DNA of 64,000 nt from Rhodobacteraceae bacterium D3-12 (GCA_025916135.1 CP104793.1:2418001-2482000); one strand, 5' to 3'. Shown: positions 1 to 10,051, counted from the stretch's first letter. A program made the numbers and translations. The notes: generated from the sequence alone by a model not told the origin.

Positions 1-767
1 ACCGGGCAGAACGAGCACATCATTCGAAATCTCGGCCGCCATAAACCTTAGCGACCGCAAGAAATGCCCAAGCGGGTCACCGTTTCTCTCATTGGCAAAA
101 ACGCTGATGTTGGGTGAAATCCTCTCAAGCACCTGATCGGCAGCGAAAAGCAAATTTTCTTCCTCGCAATGCAACATGACCTGTTCATGGCCGTGGCCAT
201 CACCAGTGATAACCCGCAATGTCCGCTGGCCGATCACCACAACATCCGGCATCAACAGTCGCACAAATGAGTCCGGAAGTTCCGCAACCCGGCGCAAATA
301 GTCATTGCCCTGGATCGCCACCAACCCGGCTCCCTCCCGCGTCATGCCATGGCTGACATAGAAGTCGAAATTGTCGCGCGTCTGGCGTTCATTTTCGCCC
401 AGCGATATCACCTTGCTTCCCATGTAGGCCGAATAGCTGGTTAACAGCGGCGCGCCAAACCGGTTGCACATCCATCCAGCAAGGCCGATGTGGTCGGGAT
501 GATGATGGGTCACAATGACTTTCGAAATAACATATCCCGCTAGGGGACCTCTAAAAACACTTCCCAGGCTGCAATCGCGTCGTCGGTCTTGATCCCCGTA
601 TCAATCACGGCCCAACCATCGTGATCGCGAAGCAAATAGATATTCACGTGATCCAGCCGGTAGGGCAACGGTATGCGCAACCACTTGATACCGTCAGCGA
701 TGTCAACGACCTCTCCAAAGTCGGGCATGTTATCAAAGGGAAAGCGAAGGACTGAACCAGCGTTCAT
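1..767 (-). pseudogene. MBL-fold metallo-hydrolase, frameshifted, 3' end outside window
   Basis: A metallo-beta-lactamase-fold hydrolase read leftward. The N-terminal part (start ATG at 765-767, preceded by an AAGGAA ribosome site) runs about 75 codons and hits a TAG at 540-542. The reading continues without a stop in the neighbouring frame from about 545 to base 1, and that part carries the metal-binding motif THHHPDH and a later GDGHGH segment. Inserting one G (GAGGT to GAGGGT, giving Glu-Gly-Pro-Leu-Ala-Gly) near 548-552 restores one continuous protein. The C-terminus lies beyond the window. The gene is divergent from the ferredoxin reductase. Substrate unknown. Either a recent pseudogene or a one-base assembly error. 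Confidence 0.75.
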
Positions 768-880
768 TGTGAATTCCTTTTTATGCAAAGTGCGCACTCT
801 CGTGCCATTAGTATAGCCGTCCGTCTAGCCGGATTAACGCCTTCTCGACCGGCCTGCAATCCAAGCCAGAGAAAATTTGA

Positions 881-894
881 ATCTCAACTGAGAT
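881..894. promoter_or_regulatory. Perfect palindrome in divergent intergenic region
   Basis: ATCTCAACTGAGAT is a perfect 6-base inverted repeat with a 2-base centre. It lies between the divergent MBL gene (start 767) and the ferredoxin reductase (start 1047), where an operator would be expected. No regulator gene is adjacent, so the binding protein is unknown. Confidence 0.3.
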
Positions 895-1046
895 CTGAAT
901 TCCCAATATTTGTTAGATACATTTCCTCATCTATGAGCTCCGTCACCTCACAAATCGTAACTATTTCGCCAGCATTCTCCTCATTTCTATTTACCGGACA
1001 TGCATCCGGATATTATAGTGGCACCCGAAAACAGGAGATCCAGAAT

Positions 1047-2258
1047 ATGCGCAAAATAGTCGTCGTCGGAGCAGGGCAAGCAGGGTTCTCCTTAGTGTCG
1101 CGGCTCCGCACAAAGGGGTTCACCGGCACCATAACCCTCCTCGGAGAAGAAGCAGATGCCCCCTACCAGCGCCCGCCCCTGTCCAAGAAGTACCTTTCGG
1201 GAGAGGTCGATCGCGAGCGGCTCTATTTTCGTCCCGAAGGCTACTATGCCGACAACTCAATCGACTTTCGCCCCTCGACCCGCGTTCTCGACATCGACCG
1301 ACAGAACCGGCGTGTGACCCTGCCGGACGAAACACTCAACTTCGACGCACTTGTCCTCGCCACCGGTTCCAGACCGCGAAAACTGCCCGCCGAGATGGGC
1401 GGCGCGCTCGAAAACCTTTTTTATGTCCGGACCCTTGCGGACATAGACGCCATGCAGCCCAATTTTCAACAAGGCGCCCGTTTGCTGATCATCGGTGGCG
1501 GGTATATTGGTCTCGAAACCGCTGCGGTTGCGGTGCAACTGGGGCTGGACGTCACCCTGCTTGAAGCGGCCCCCCGCATCCTCGATCGGGTCACAGGCCC
1601 TCAAACCGCCGACTTCTACCGCCGCGTCCACAGCGAAAACGGTGTCCGCTTGATCGAAGGCGTCGGGCTCGACCGCCTTACAGGCACTACAAAAGTTGAC
1701 GGCGCAATCCTGAGCGATGGAACCACTATCGCGGCGGATTTCGCTATTGCAGGCGTCGGTGCCCTCCCAAACACCGACCTCGCCGAAGCAGCCGCTTTGG
1801 ACATCGAAAACGGTATAAAGGTGAACGAATTCTGCTATACCTCCGACCCTGCCATTTTCGCCATCGGTGACTGCGCCTCTTTCCCGCAAGACGGCCTGCG
1901 ACTGCGCCTGGAAAGCGTCCCCAACGCCATTGATCAAGCCAACGTCGCCGCCGATGTCATTCTGGGCGAACCGACAGAATACCGCGTCAAACCATGGTTC
2001 TGGTCCGATCAATTCAACATCAAACTTCAAATCGCAGGCCTGAACATCGGCTACGACCAGACGATTCAACGCGTCGGCCCCAAGCCCGAGAGCATGTCGG
2101 TTTGGTATTTCCGTAACGCACGCCTGATCGCGGTCGACGCCGCAAACGACCCCGCCGCATACTTAACAGGTAAACGCTGGATAGAAGCCCGCGTATCACC
2201 AGAACCGACGGACATAGCGGATCAAAGCAAGCCGCTGAAAAAACTAGTGGCCAAATGA
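1047..2258 (+). CDS. FAD-dependent NAD(P)H:ferredoxin reductase
   Basis: A 403-residue class I ferredoxin/rubredoxin reductase of the putidaredoxin- or rhodocoxin-reductase type, which passes electrons from NAD(P)H through FAD to a small iron-sulfur protein, usually for a cytochrome P450 or dioxygenase. The N-terminal FAD site VVVGAGQAG is at residues 5-13, a second GxGxxG (IIGGGYIG) for NAD lies near residue 150, and the C-terminal FAD-contact AIGDCA is present. The start at 1047 is preferred to upstream in-frame ATGs because AGGAG lies 9 bases before it and the dinucleotide fold begins right there. No ferredoxin or P450 is visible nearby, so the partner is unknown. Confidence 0.85.
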   Translation: MRKIVVVGAGQAGFSLVSRLRTKGFTGTITLLGEEADAPYQRPPLSKKYLSGEVDRERLYFRPEGYYADNSIDFRPSTRVLDIDRQNRRVTLPDETLNFDALVLATGSRPRKLPAEMGGALENLFYVRTLADIDAMQPNFQQGARLLIIGGGYIGLETAAVAVQLGLDVTLLEAAPRILDRVTGPQTADFYRRVHSENGVRLIEGVGLDRLTGTTKVDGAILSDGTTIAADFAIAGVGALPNTDLAEAAALDIENGIKVNEFCYTSDPAIFAIGDCASFPQDGLRLRLESVPNAIDQANVAADVILGEPTEYRVKPWFWSDQFNIKLQIAGLNIGYDQTIQRVGPKPESMSVWYFRNARLIAVDAANDPAAYLTGKRWIEARVSPEPTDIADQSKPLKKLVAK

Positions 2259-2475
2259 AACCCCGCCAGCAAAAAGCAATGCACCGTCCCCCTATGTCAT
2301 TCAAATACAGGCACGTGTTGTGAACAAAGACACTCCGAGTCGCGCCAATTGCGCCAATCCGGACTGGACTTCGCTTCCTAATAGAGCGTCACTGTTCCCA
2401 AGCCCGGCCGCACCCCGGGCGCGTCTCGGTACCAGGGCCAGCATCCCGCCGGCCCGGCACACCCGAGGAGCAAAC

Positions 2476-2721
2476 ATGCCCAAATCCCAATCGACACCGC
2501 CGCGCGAAACCAAGACCGCAATCCTGCGCAAACTTCTGAGCCGCAAGTCTGGCGCCGATCTTGCGGCGCTGCAGTCTGCCTCCGGCTGGCAGCCTCATTC
2601 GGTCCGGGCTGCGCTAAGCGGGTTCAGGAAGGCGGGTTACACCATCGACCGCGCCGTTCCTGCCAAAACAGACAATGGACCCGTGTACCGCATCACCAGC
2701 GGTCCGGAGGGCGCCCGGTGA
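2476..2721 (+). CDS. DUF3489 domain protein
   Basis: An 81-residue protein matching DUF3489, a small winged-helix-like domain (TKTAILRKLLSRKSGADL, then GWQPHSVRAALSGFRKAGY) found upstream of DUF2924 and serine recombinase genes in alphaproteobacteria. The ATG at 2476 follows CGAGGAG by 5 bases. Its stop overlaps the GTG start of the next gene (GTGA), so the two are translationally coupled. Likely an accessory or regulator of the recombinase cassette; the exact role is not known. Confidence 0.8.
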   Translation: MPKSQSTPPRETKTAILRKLLSRKSGADLAALQSASGWQPHSVRAALSGFRKAGYTIDRAVPAKTDNGPVYRITSGPEGAR

Positions 2722-3122
2722 GGCCCACCGTGGCTGCGATCGAAGCCATGGACCGGGCGGCGCTGATCGCCGCCTGGGACGAGGTTTTCGGCACACCCGT
2801 CCCGAAACGCCTCAGCAGCCCGTTCCTGCGCCGGTTTCTGGCTTTTGAAGTGCAGACCCGGGAGAGCACCGGGCTGCCAAAGGGATTTGTCACGAAGCTC
2901 GCCAGGACGGCCCGGGATGACCCGTCTCCCGCGATTCCCGCGCTCAAGCCCGGTGGCCGTCTGATCCGGGAATGGAATGGTGTTACCTATGTGGTCGATG
3001 CCGTCGAGGGCGGGTTCCTTTGGAAGGGGCAGCGCTATGCCTCGCTGTCGCCGATCGCCCGCGCCATCACCGGGGCCCGATGGTCGGGGCCGCGGTTCTT
3101 CGGTCTGAAACGGTCGGCGTGA
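2718..3122 (+). CDS. DUF2924 domain protein, recombinase-associated
   Basis: A 134-residue DUF2924 protein. The typical C-terminal signature is visible: GGRLIREWNG, then VEGGFLWKGQRYASLSPIARAIT and GARWSGPRFFGL. Members nearly always sit directly upstream of a large serine recombinase and are thought to assist it; the biochemical role is unestablished. Starts with GTG overlapping the previous stop. A paralogue with the same layout is at 33484-33936. Confidence 0.85.
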   Translation: MRPTVAAIEAMDRAALIAAWDEVFGTPVPKRLSSPFLRRFLAFEVQTRESTGLPKGFVTKLARTARDDPSPAIPALKPGGRLIREWNGVTYVVDAVEGGFLWKGQRYASLSPIARAITGARWSGPRFFGLKRSA

Positions 3123-3124
3123 CC

Positions 3125-4799
3125 ATGAGCAAAGCCCGGATCCGCTGCGCCATTTACACTCGAAAATCCTCTGACGAGGGGCTCGACCAGGGCTTCAACT
3201 CGCTGGATGCCCAGAACGAGGCCTGTGCGGCTTTTATCGCCAGTCAGCGGCACGAGGGTTGGGTTGCGGGCAAGAGCCGATATGACGATGGCGGCATCTC
3301 GGGCGGCACGCTCGACCGGCCCGGCCTTCAGCGCCTGCTGGCCGACATAGACGCGGGGCTCGTTCAGATGGTTGTGGTCTACAAGATCGACCGCCTGACA
3401 CGATCCCTTGCCGACTTCGCCAAGCTGGTCGAGCGCTTCGATGCTGCGGGCTGTTCCTTTGTATCAGTCACCCAAGCCTTTAACACCGCCTCATCGATGG
3501 GCCGGCTGACGCTGAACGTCCTGTTGTCCTTTGCCCAGTTCGAACGGGAAGTCACAGCCGAGCGGATCCGTGACAAGATCGCAGCATCGAAGAAGAAGGG
3601 GCTTTGGATGGGCGGGGTACCCCCGCTGGGATACGATCCGCATCCCGATACGGAGACCCGCAGTCTCGTAGTCAATGCCAAAGAAGCGGAAACGGTGCGG
3701 ATGATCTTCGGTCTCTACGATGATCTAGGCTGCCTGAACGCGGTCATGCGCCGTGCAAACGAGACGGACCTGCGCTCCAAGCTGCATCGCTTCAAATCCG
3801 GCCGCGTCCAAGGCGGCAAACCGTTCTCGCGCGGTCAGATCTACGCGTTGCTGCGCAACCCGATCTACATCGGCAAGATCCGACACAAGACCAAGATCTG
3901 GGACGGTCAGCATGAGCCTATCATCGGCATTGAGCATTGGGATCGGATCGTGGCAAACTACAATCTGCCAGCGCACGGCCGAGATCAAAAGCTGGATCCC
4001 AGAACAATCGCACCAGAAACGAGACGGCACCACTAATGGGCAAACTTCGGGACGAGACCGGCGATCGATTGACTCCAACACACACACGACGCCTTGGACG
4101 GCACATTCGCTACTACATCTCCAATCGGTTGATCACTGGCGGCACCGACCCGAGTGGCTGGCGATTACCCGCAGGCCAATTGGAACAGGCCGTTTTCGAC
4201 ATTATTGCAAAGCACATTGGTAGTCTCGCTCGCGTGCATCGGATCCTTGTAAATGCAGACCTCCAGACTGGCGATGCAATCCGCAACAAGGCATCGGGCT
4301 TGGCGATGCGGCTGTCGGCGGGTGCGCCAGACCTAATTCGAAACCTTGTGTCTGAAGGCAGCATCGGAAATGGGCGCATCACGTTGATTTTGGAAGCAAC
4401 TGAATTGGCAAACGAACTGAACCTGAAGCCGAATGAGATCGATGTGACAGCGCTCCAGATCGAAGCCCCGTTTGCGCTGCGTCGGCGGGGCGTCGAGGGG
4501 AAGATTGTTGTCGGGGATCGCGAGTCAGAACCAGACCAAACCCTTCTGCGTGCCTTGGTCCGGGCGCATGCCGGACAGCAGATCTGCGCAACGGCAAACC
4601 CTTGAGCGAGATCGCCGAAGCAACCAGCCATTCCGAATCCTACATTCGAACCCGGGCCCAGATCGCCTTTCTTTCGCCTGCGATCCAGAAAGCGATCTTT
4701 GAGGGTCGCCAGCCACCAGACCTCACCCTCGAACGGATCGTCCGCAAACCGGTTCCACTAGATTGGGACAGCCAAGCCAAATTATACGGTTTTGATTAA
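3125..4799 (+). pseudogene. Large serine recombinase (resolvase/invertase + recombinase domains), two frameshifts
   Basis: A site-specific serine recombinase. The N-terminal catalytic domain is complete: YTRKS nucleophile near residue 15, YDDGGISGGTLDRP, VVYKIDRLTRSL, SFAQFEREVTAERIRDK. A recombinase domain (GGVPPLGY, ALLRNPIYIGK) follows. The frame breaks near 3957 (continuing as LQSASARPRSKAG, consistent with loss of one C from AACCTA) and again near 4575-4585, after which DLRNGKPLSEIAEATSHS runs to a stop at 4799. The C-terminal 120 or so residues form a helix-turn-helix module that corresponds to the separate gene at 35240-35641. As sequenced it cannot make a full-length protein; correcting two bases restores about 558 codons. 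Confidence 0.85.
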
Positions 4800-5506
4800 A
4801 GTTTTGGACTTCCCTGATCTTCATCTGCACTTCCCTGTTTCTGCAGAAAAGTTCCCTGTTAATTGCGAAAAAGTTCCCTGTTAATTTGCGCAGGGAAATC
4901 TCTCGCAACCCATTGATAAAACTACTTTATTTGCGAGGAAATTTGGCCAAAACGACCAGAATATGTGAAATTTCCCTGTTAATTCCCTGTTAACAAGGAA
5001 TTTTGGTCCTAACCGAAGCGCCTGATGCTGCCTCCGGAGACAACCCTGGGAAATCGCCCTGAACAATGACGCAACGGTCGTCTCTCTGGGAAATGCCACA
5101 GTCCAAGCCCCCGGAAGAACGGGGGAAAGCAGGGAAAAAGGCAGATTGCTGACAGAGACTGGGGTGGGTGGCGGAGGGGGCGGGCCTGATATCCAACCTG
5201 CTCCAATTTTCACTCGGCTGATGATGACAGCCGGGACAACGATGGCTGCTAGAGACGGTGCCAAAGCTACGCTTTTTGGCGGCTCGCTTCAATGGTCAGT
5301 CAGCCGTCGTTCGCTGTGGGTTCTCGTTTAAGTTTCACGCGTGCCTCCTCTGTGACAAGCGCGTCGAGTATCGGCTCCCCGTTGACCGCGGAATCGTTCC
5401 TGTCACTAGTCTATCTACCTCAACCGCCCTTCCCGCATCCGGCCATCATCGTTTGGCGGCTCATCTTACTGTTTCCAATGGACCGCACTGGCAAACACGA
5501 GCCTAC
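4800..5506. other. Non-coding region with TTCCCTGTTAA repeats
   Basis: No convincing gene in about 700 bases. The first 200 bases are AT-richer and hold the repeat cluster annotated separately. The remainder lies between the broken recombinase and the 3' end of the leftward ABC transporter operon. Short open frames here have no recognisable domain or ribosome site. Confidence 0.5.
4810..4993. repeat. Cluster of TTCCCTG(TTAA) short repeats
   Basis: The heptamer TTCCCTG occurs at 4810, 4831, 4852, 4874, 4972 and 4983. Four copies extend to TTCCCTGTTAA (4852-4862, 4874-4884, 4972-4982, 4983-4993), the last two directly abutting. An inverted copy (CAGGGAA) lies at 4891-4897. The cluster starts only 10 bases after the recombinase stop codon. 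Its role is unknown; a recombination, termination or binding site for the cassette is possible. Confidence 0.6.
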
Positions 5507-6439
5507 CTACGTCCTTCGACCCCAAATTCTTGCTAATCCACCGGGTGCGAAGCGCAGGATGAGGATCATACCTATGGCAACGACGATGAATCGCGCTTCC
5601 TCCATGCCGCGGATTCCTGCCATGGCCTCTGTAGCGAATGTCAGCACCAGGGCGGCGACAATCGGGCCAACGATGGTCGCGGTACCTCCGATAAGCACCA
5701 TCGACAGCGCGAGACTAAGCGTGCTGAAGCTTAGCACTTCGGGAGCAGCGACGCGCAGATAGATGGCAAAGAAGCCGCCCGCGATCCCCGGGAAGATCGC
5801 ACTGGCAACGAGAGCCAGCACGCGCTGTCGGGCAACTGAGATGCCACGAGCTTGCGCATAGCCTTCATTGTCGCGCACCGCCAACAAGGATTTTCCGAAG
5901 TGCGAATTTGAGAGCAACAGCAAGTATATGGTCGAAATCACCAAAAGACCAAGCGCCACGTAATAGTACCCGAATTTGAAGTCGCGGATGAAGCGATAGT
6001 CGCCAATTTCAAGTCCCGGGATACGCACCATGCCGCTCGCACCGCCGGTGATCTGGCTTTGGCTGAGGATTAGTTGCAGGACCAGTTGGCTGAACCCGAA
6101 GGTAACCAGAACCACGTAGATTCCTTTCAGTCTTGCCACAGGCAGTGACACGATCAAAGCGGTGATAGCTGCCGTCACGCCGCCCATGGGAATGGCAATC
6201 CACGGATCTATGCCCCAGGTCTTGGCGGCGACTGCCGAAGTGTAAACACCGACTGCGAAGAATGTGAGATGACCAAAATTGAACAGGCCCGCATAGCCCA
6301 GCGACAGGTCCCAATTCGAGGCAATAACGGCATAGACGAAGGCCAGGATGAACAGGTGGCGCGTGTAGCTATCGGTCACATAGACCGGCAGGATGGCGAA
6401 AACCGCAAGAGCAATCAGCAGGACAATCGGATGGCGCAT
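5507..6439 (-). CDS. livM: Branched-chain amino acid-type ABC transporter permease (LivM family)
   Basis: A 310-residue LivM-type inner-membrane permease with eight or more hydrophobic segments and the family signature NWDLSLGYAGLFNFGHLTFF near residues 45-65. The EAA-type cytoplasmic loop (ISVARQRVLALVASAIFPGI) is visible. The ATG at 6439 follows GGGAGGGCC in the end of livH and starts one base after its stop, so the two are coupled. Last gene of the leftward operon. LivHM dimers move amino acids or other small carboxylates and amides; the substrate cannot be read from the permease. Confidence 0.9.
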   Translation of the reverse strand: MRHPIVLLIALAVFAILPVYVTDSYTRHLFILAFVYAVIASNWDLSLGYAGLFNFGHLTFFAVGVYTSAVAAKTWGIDPWIAIPMGGVTAAITALIVSLPVARLKGIYVVLVTFGFSQLVLQLILSQSQITGGASGMVRIPGLEIGDYRFIRDFKFGYYYVALGLLVISTIYLLLLSNSHFGKSLLAVRDNEGYAQARGISVARQRVLALVASAIFPGIAGGFFAIYLRVAAPEVLSFSTLSLALSMVLIGGTATIVGPIVAALVLTFATEAMAGIRGMEEARFIVVAIGMILILRFAPGGLARIWGRRT

Positions 6440-6440
6440 C

Positions 6441-7304
6441 TCAGGCCCTCCCAAACAGGCCGTTAGGCCGGACGATCAAAACAATGATTAGGCCAAGGAA
6501 CAGCATGAAAGGCGTCCAATAAAGGCCAAGGACAAGGATCAGAAACGCCTCGGCCAGACCGATGACGAAAGCCGCACCCACGGTAGCCCCCAGTGAACCG
6601 AGTCCACCAAAGATGACCACGATCATAGCCTTGACCAGCGGCTCGGCTCCCAAAGTCGGCGTGATGAACCGGATGCCCCCTAAAAGAATGCCGGTCAGCC
6701 CGGCGAGTGCTGCGCCCAACCCAAATGCGAGTGCGAACGTCAGCGGCACGTTGATGCCCAGAAGCGCGGCGGCGTCTTGGTTCTGCCCTACCGCTCGCAG
6801 CGACCGACCGGTAGAGGTCTTGGTCGCAAAGATCCAAAGCGCGACCAGAATGGCGGGCGCGATAACCACGATAAGAGCTTCATGAACCGAGACAACCGCG
6901 CCAAACACCGACACATCGCCCTCGATCAGTCGCGGTAGCTGTTTCAGGCGGGCACCCCAGATGATCTGGGCGGATTTCTCCAAGATGATCATCGCGGCAA
7001 GCGTCGTCATCACCGTAATAAGCAACATGTTGGGGCGTCCGTAATAGGGGCGCACAAGAAAGTACTCGATAAGGACGCCGAGGATCGCCGTTGCGCCGAC
7101 ACCCGCGACCAGCCCAGCCCATAGGCCAAGGCCCAGCCCCTCCGACACGGTCCAGGCGATGAAGGCACCCATCATCATCAATGCGCCATGGGCGAAATTG
7201 AAAACGCCTAGCGTCGTCCAGATTAGGCTGAGGCCGCTAGCCATCAGTGCGTAGAGCGAGCCGAGGACGATGCCTGAAACAAGGGTGGTCATAAGATAGT
7301 CCAT
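6441..7304 (-). CDS. livH: Branched-chain amino acid-type ABC transporter permease (LivH family)
   Basis: A 287-residue LivH-type permease: GIVLGSLYALMASGLSLIW, then GVFNFAHGALMMMGAF near the N-terminus, and GGLGSLGATVGAAF near the C-terminus. Forms the membrane channel with LivM. Lies 1 base after livF on the same strand. Confidence 0.9.
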   Translation of the reverse strand: MDYLMTTLVSGIVLGSLYALMASGLSLIWTTLGVFNFAHGALMMMGAFIAWTVSEGLGLGLWAGLVAGVGATAILGVLIEYFLVRPYYGRPNMLLITVMTTLAAMIILEKSAQIIWGARLKQLPRLIEGDVSVFGAVVSVHEALIVVIAPAILVALWIFATKTSTGRSLRAVGQNQDAAALLGINVPLTFALAFGLGAALAGLTGILLGGIRFITPTLGAEPLVKAMIVVIFGGLGSLGATVGAAFVIGLAEAFLILVLGLYWTPFMLFLGLIIVLIVRPNGLFGRA

Positions 7305-7305
7305 C

Positions 7306-8022
7306 TCAAGCGTGCTCCCCGAAATACATGTTCATGATTTCCTGATGGTCTGGAGCGTTTTCCTTTGCGATTTCCCGCACGACTTCTCCATGTTCGATCA
7401 GATAAAGCCGGTCCGCCAAAGCCAACAAAAGCTCAACGTCCTGTTCAACTACGATTACTGGGACTTCGGCCGAGATTTCCTTAAGAGCAAGCGCCAACTC
7501 CTCTTTGAGTTTCGGGGAGAGCCCGAGAGTAGGTTCATCGAGCAAAAGCAGCTTTGGCGCGCACATCAAGGCTGCGCCGATGGAAAGCATTTGGCGTTCG
7601 CCCCCCGACAGAGTTTTCGCTTTCTGAGGACCACGTTCGGCGAGACGGGGAAACAAATCATAGACCCTCTCCAAAGATGACCGCGCGACCGCGCGGGCGG
7701 GCTTGGAAAAGGCAGCCATCTCCAGCGTCTCTGCCACGCCCATGTCGCCAAAAAGCGCGTTGCCTTGCTGGGAGTGCACAAGCCCTTTTGCGACAATAGC
7801 AGACGGACGTGTTGCCGTGATGTCTTCGCCGTTCAAGCTGACCCGGCCAGCGGTCGGTTTCATCAGCCCCGAGATCACCCGCAACAGCGTCGTCTTGCCA
7901 TGTCCGTTTGGGCCGAACAGACCGATATTTTCCCCCGGCGACATATGCAGGCTAAGCCCGCGCAGCACTGTGACGGAGCCATAGGCGGCCTCGACGCCTG
8001 AAGCTTCCAGAACATGGGTCAT
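7306..8022 (-). CDS. livF: ABC transporter ATP-binding protein (LivF family)
   Basis: A 238-residue ATPase of the branched-chain amino acid uptake family. Walker A GPNGHGKTT (residues about 37-45), ABC signature LSGGERQM and Walker B LLLLDEPTLGLSP are all intact. The first ATG overlaps the livG stop (ATGA). Powers import together with LivG. Confidence 0.92.
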   Translation of the reverse strand: MTHVLEASGVEAAYGSVTVLRGLSLHMSPGENIGLFGPNGHGKTTLLRVISGLMKPTAGRVSLNGEDITATRPSAIVAKGLVHSQQGNALFGDMGVAETLEMAAFSKPARAVARSSLERVYDLFPRLAERGPQKAKTLSGGERQMLSIGAALMCAPKLLLLDEPTLGLSPKLKEELALALKEISAEVPVIVVEQDVELLLALADRLYLIEHGEVVREIAKENAPDHQEIMNMYFGEHA

Positions 8023-8735
8023 GCGGCACGGCTCCCCAGATAAGCTTCGATAACAGCCGGGTTTTGCATCACGCTATTGGGGTCTCCTTCCGCGAGCAGA
8101 ACACCTTGGTTCAGGACGATCAAACGTTCAGACAGCGCCATCAACAGGCCCAGCACATGTTCGATCAGAATGACCGTGACGCCAGTTTGGTTGATCTTTC
8201 GCAAGAGCGCTTCCAGAGCGGCGATCTCTGGCCGGGTAAGGCCTGAGGCCGGCTCATCCAGCATCAGTGCTTTGGGGCTCGTGACAAGCGCAGAGGCGAT
8301 CATCAATTGCTTACGCTCATACACCGAAAGATCGGTCGTCGGCATATCCCGCCGTTCAGACGCAAACTCGACAGTATCAAGCGGGGTTTCGGCATCGCTT
8401 GCTACCCCGCCATACGTCGCGGCGATGGCCACTGTCTCTGTTGCGGTCAGGTCGGGAAATTCCACGTCCTTCTGAAACGTGCGGGCCAGTCCAAGACGGG
8501 CGATTTTGTGTGGGGCCATTTTATCGATGCGCGTGCCATCAAATTGAACCACACCCGAGGTTGGCCCAAAGGGGATACGCGTCATCACATTAAAAAGAGT
8601 GCTTTTGCCCGAGCCATTTGGCCCGGCGATGCCCAAAAACTCTCCCGGAGCTACGTCAAAGCTGACATCGTTTACAGCCGTGAGGCCGCCAAAGCGTTTG
8701 GTCACGCCCGTAAGGGACAGGATGGGTTTAAGCAT
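8019..8735 (-). CDS. livG: ABC transporter ATP-binding protein (LivG family)
   Basis: A 238-residue ATPase with Walker [10 protein letters not shown] and Walker [11 protein letters not shown]. The signature region between them is degenerate ([14 protein letters not shown] in place of LSGGQ-type), which may lower activity or reflect an asymmetric ATPase pair with LivF. The start at 8735 is preferred to the ATG two codons upstream because AGGA lies 6 bases before it. Confidence 0.88.
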   Translation of the reverse strand: MLKPILSLTGVTKRFGGLTAVNDVSFDVAPGEFLGIAGPNGSGKSTLFNVMTRIPFGPTSGVVQFDGTRIDKMAPHKIARLGLARTFQKDVEFPDLTATETVAIAATYGGVASDAETPLDTVEFASERRDMPTTDLSVYERKQLMIASALVTSPKALMLDEPASGLTRPEIAALEALLRKINQTGVTVILIEHVLGLLMALSERLIVLNQGVLLAEGDPNSVMQNPAVIEAYLGSRAA

Positions 8736-8804
8736 TTGCATTCCTGTGGTGGCCTTGTCTGTGGTGTCCTGGGTCGCGCAAGAAACGCGACCCAGGCAGC
8801 GAGA

Positions 8805-10034
8805 TTACTTCATCCAAGCTGGTTCGACGAACTCGCCCGTCGCGTACACCGGTGGGTAGAAGAGCACTCGCTCGCCATTTTGAATCTGATAGAACTGAAG
8901 CGGGATACCTTCGTTTGACTGCACCGCCAGATGGGTCGCCGGATCGAAGGAGACCTTGCCCATGGCCGTCTGTGTGCTAGAGGCTCCGATGGCCTTGCCA
9001 ATTGCGACGCGGTCGGTAGGGTCACCAACCTTTTTCAAGGCGGCGGCGTATATCATCACTTGCTCATAGAGCGCAGCACCATAAGTGCCAGGCGCATTGC
9101 CATGAGCTTTTTTGTACTTCTCCACGACCTCAGCCGCCCTCGGGTTGGTCGGCGTGTTCAGAATGCCGCCCAAGAGGTTGTAGACGATGCCCGAAGATTG
9201 CTCTTTTGTCAGCTCAATGAACTCTGGCACCGAAGGCGCGTACTGGATGAACACCAAACTGTCGGTTGGATTTTCGTTGAACTGTGACACAAACAAAGCT
9301 GCGTTAGACGACAAGTAGTCTGTGTTGATGATCACTGCAGGTTCCGCTTCGCGCACAGTGCCCAAGAAGCCACGCCAGTCATTGATCTCACCAAAGGGGA
9401 GAAGATCGTTGGTGACAACTTCCCAACCCGCACCTTCAAAGGCCTTGACCATGCCGTCGGCGATGCCCTTGGAATAGGGGTTATCCGAGGCAATCAAAGC
9501 AACTTTTTTGTTCGGTAGGTCCAGCTTGCCATCGGCAGCAAGACTTTCAATCACTGGTACGATTTCGGTGTTGTAACCCGCAAATGACGGTGTCACCGAC
9601 CAGACCGTCGGAAAGGCATCCGGAGCGGGTGCGATGATTGCTTCGGTCTGCGACGAATTGCCCGAAATCATATAGATCATCTCCATCTCGCCCATTAGCT
9701 CGATTTCGAAGTTTGATCCCGAGGCATAGCCGGTCATGATTGCGCCCATGGCACGGTCACCCAGCAGACGTTCGGCGGCGGTTGTTACCTTGTCGGCGGC
9801 CCCGTCGACCACGTCACCGACGACGAGCTCGAATGTATAACCGCCGATGCCGCCAGCGGCGTTCAATTCGTCAATGGCAAGTTGCGCGCCTTTGACCATT
9901 TCCTGACCGTCGGCAGCTTGTCCGCCTGAGACAGGTGCAAGCACCCCGATCTTGACGACCTCGGCGGCGGCAACGCCGGCGCTTGCGATCAGCCCAAGCG
10001 CCGTGGCGGTGGCAAGTAGTGTTCTGCGTTTCAT
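8805..10034 (-). CDS. ABC transporter substrate-binding protein, type I periplasmic (LivK-like)
   Basis: A 409-residue periplasmic binding protein. A clear Sec signal peptide (positive MKRRTLL, hydrophobic core, AAA-E cleavage region near residues 22-25) is followed by [18 protein letters not shown], the hallmark of the amino-acid/amide binding family. It lies 17 bases after the alpha/beta hydrolase and 69 bases before livG, so it is part of the same operon and brings the substrate of the hydrolases to LivHM. Ligand unknown; the amidase and peptidase neighbours suggest an amide- or N-acyl-containing compound (inference). Confidence 0.88.
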   Translation of the reverse strand: MKRRTLLATATALGLIASAGVAAAEVVKIGVLAPVSGGQAADGQEMVKGAQLAIDELNAAGGIGGYTFELVVGDVVDGAADKVTTAAERLLGDRAMGAIMTGYASGSNFEIELMGEMEMIYMISGNSSQTEAIIAPAPDAFPTVWSVTPSFAGYNTEIVPVIESLAADGKLDLPNKKVALIASDNPYSKGIADGMVKAFEGAGWEVVTNDLLPFGEINDWRGFLGTVREAEPAVIINTDYLSSNAALFVSQFNENPTDSLVFIQYAPSVPEFIELTKEQSSGIVYNLLGGILNTPTNPRAAEVVEKYKKAHGNAPGTYGAALYEQVMIYAAALKKVGDPTDRVAIGKAIGASSTQTAMGKVSFDPATHLAVQSNEGIPLQFYQIQNGERVLFYPPVYATGEFVEPAWMK

Positions 10035-10051
10035 AATTTGGCTCCCTGTTT

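Noticed and set aside
783-1046. N-terminal extension of the ferredoxin reductase
   Set aside because: The frame is open upstream, but the 88 extra codons look non-protein-like, and the FAD fold with a good ribosome site begins at 1047.
2320-2475. Longer start for the DUF3489 protein
   Set aside because: The first possible start is a TTG/GTG-type codon without a ribosome site; GAGGAG lies before the ATG at 2476.
5000-5506. Several 60-150 codon open frames
   Set aside because: They overlap one another on both strands, have no domain, and lie between convergent 3' ends.
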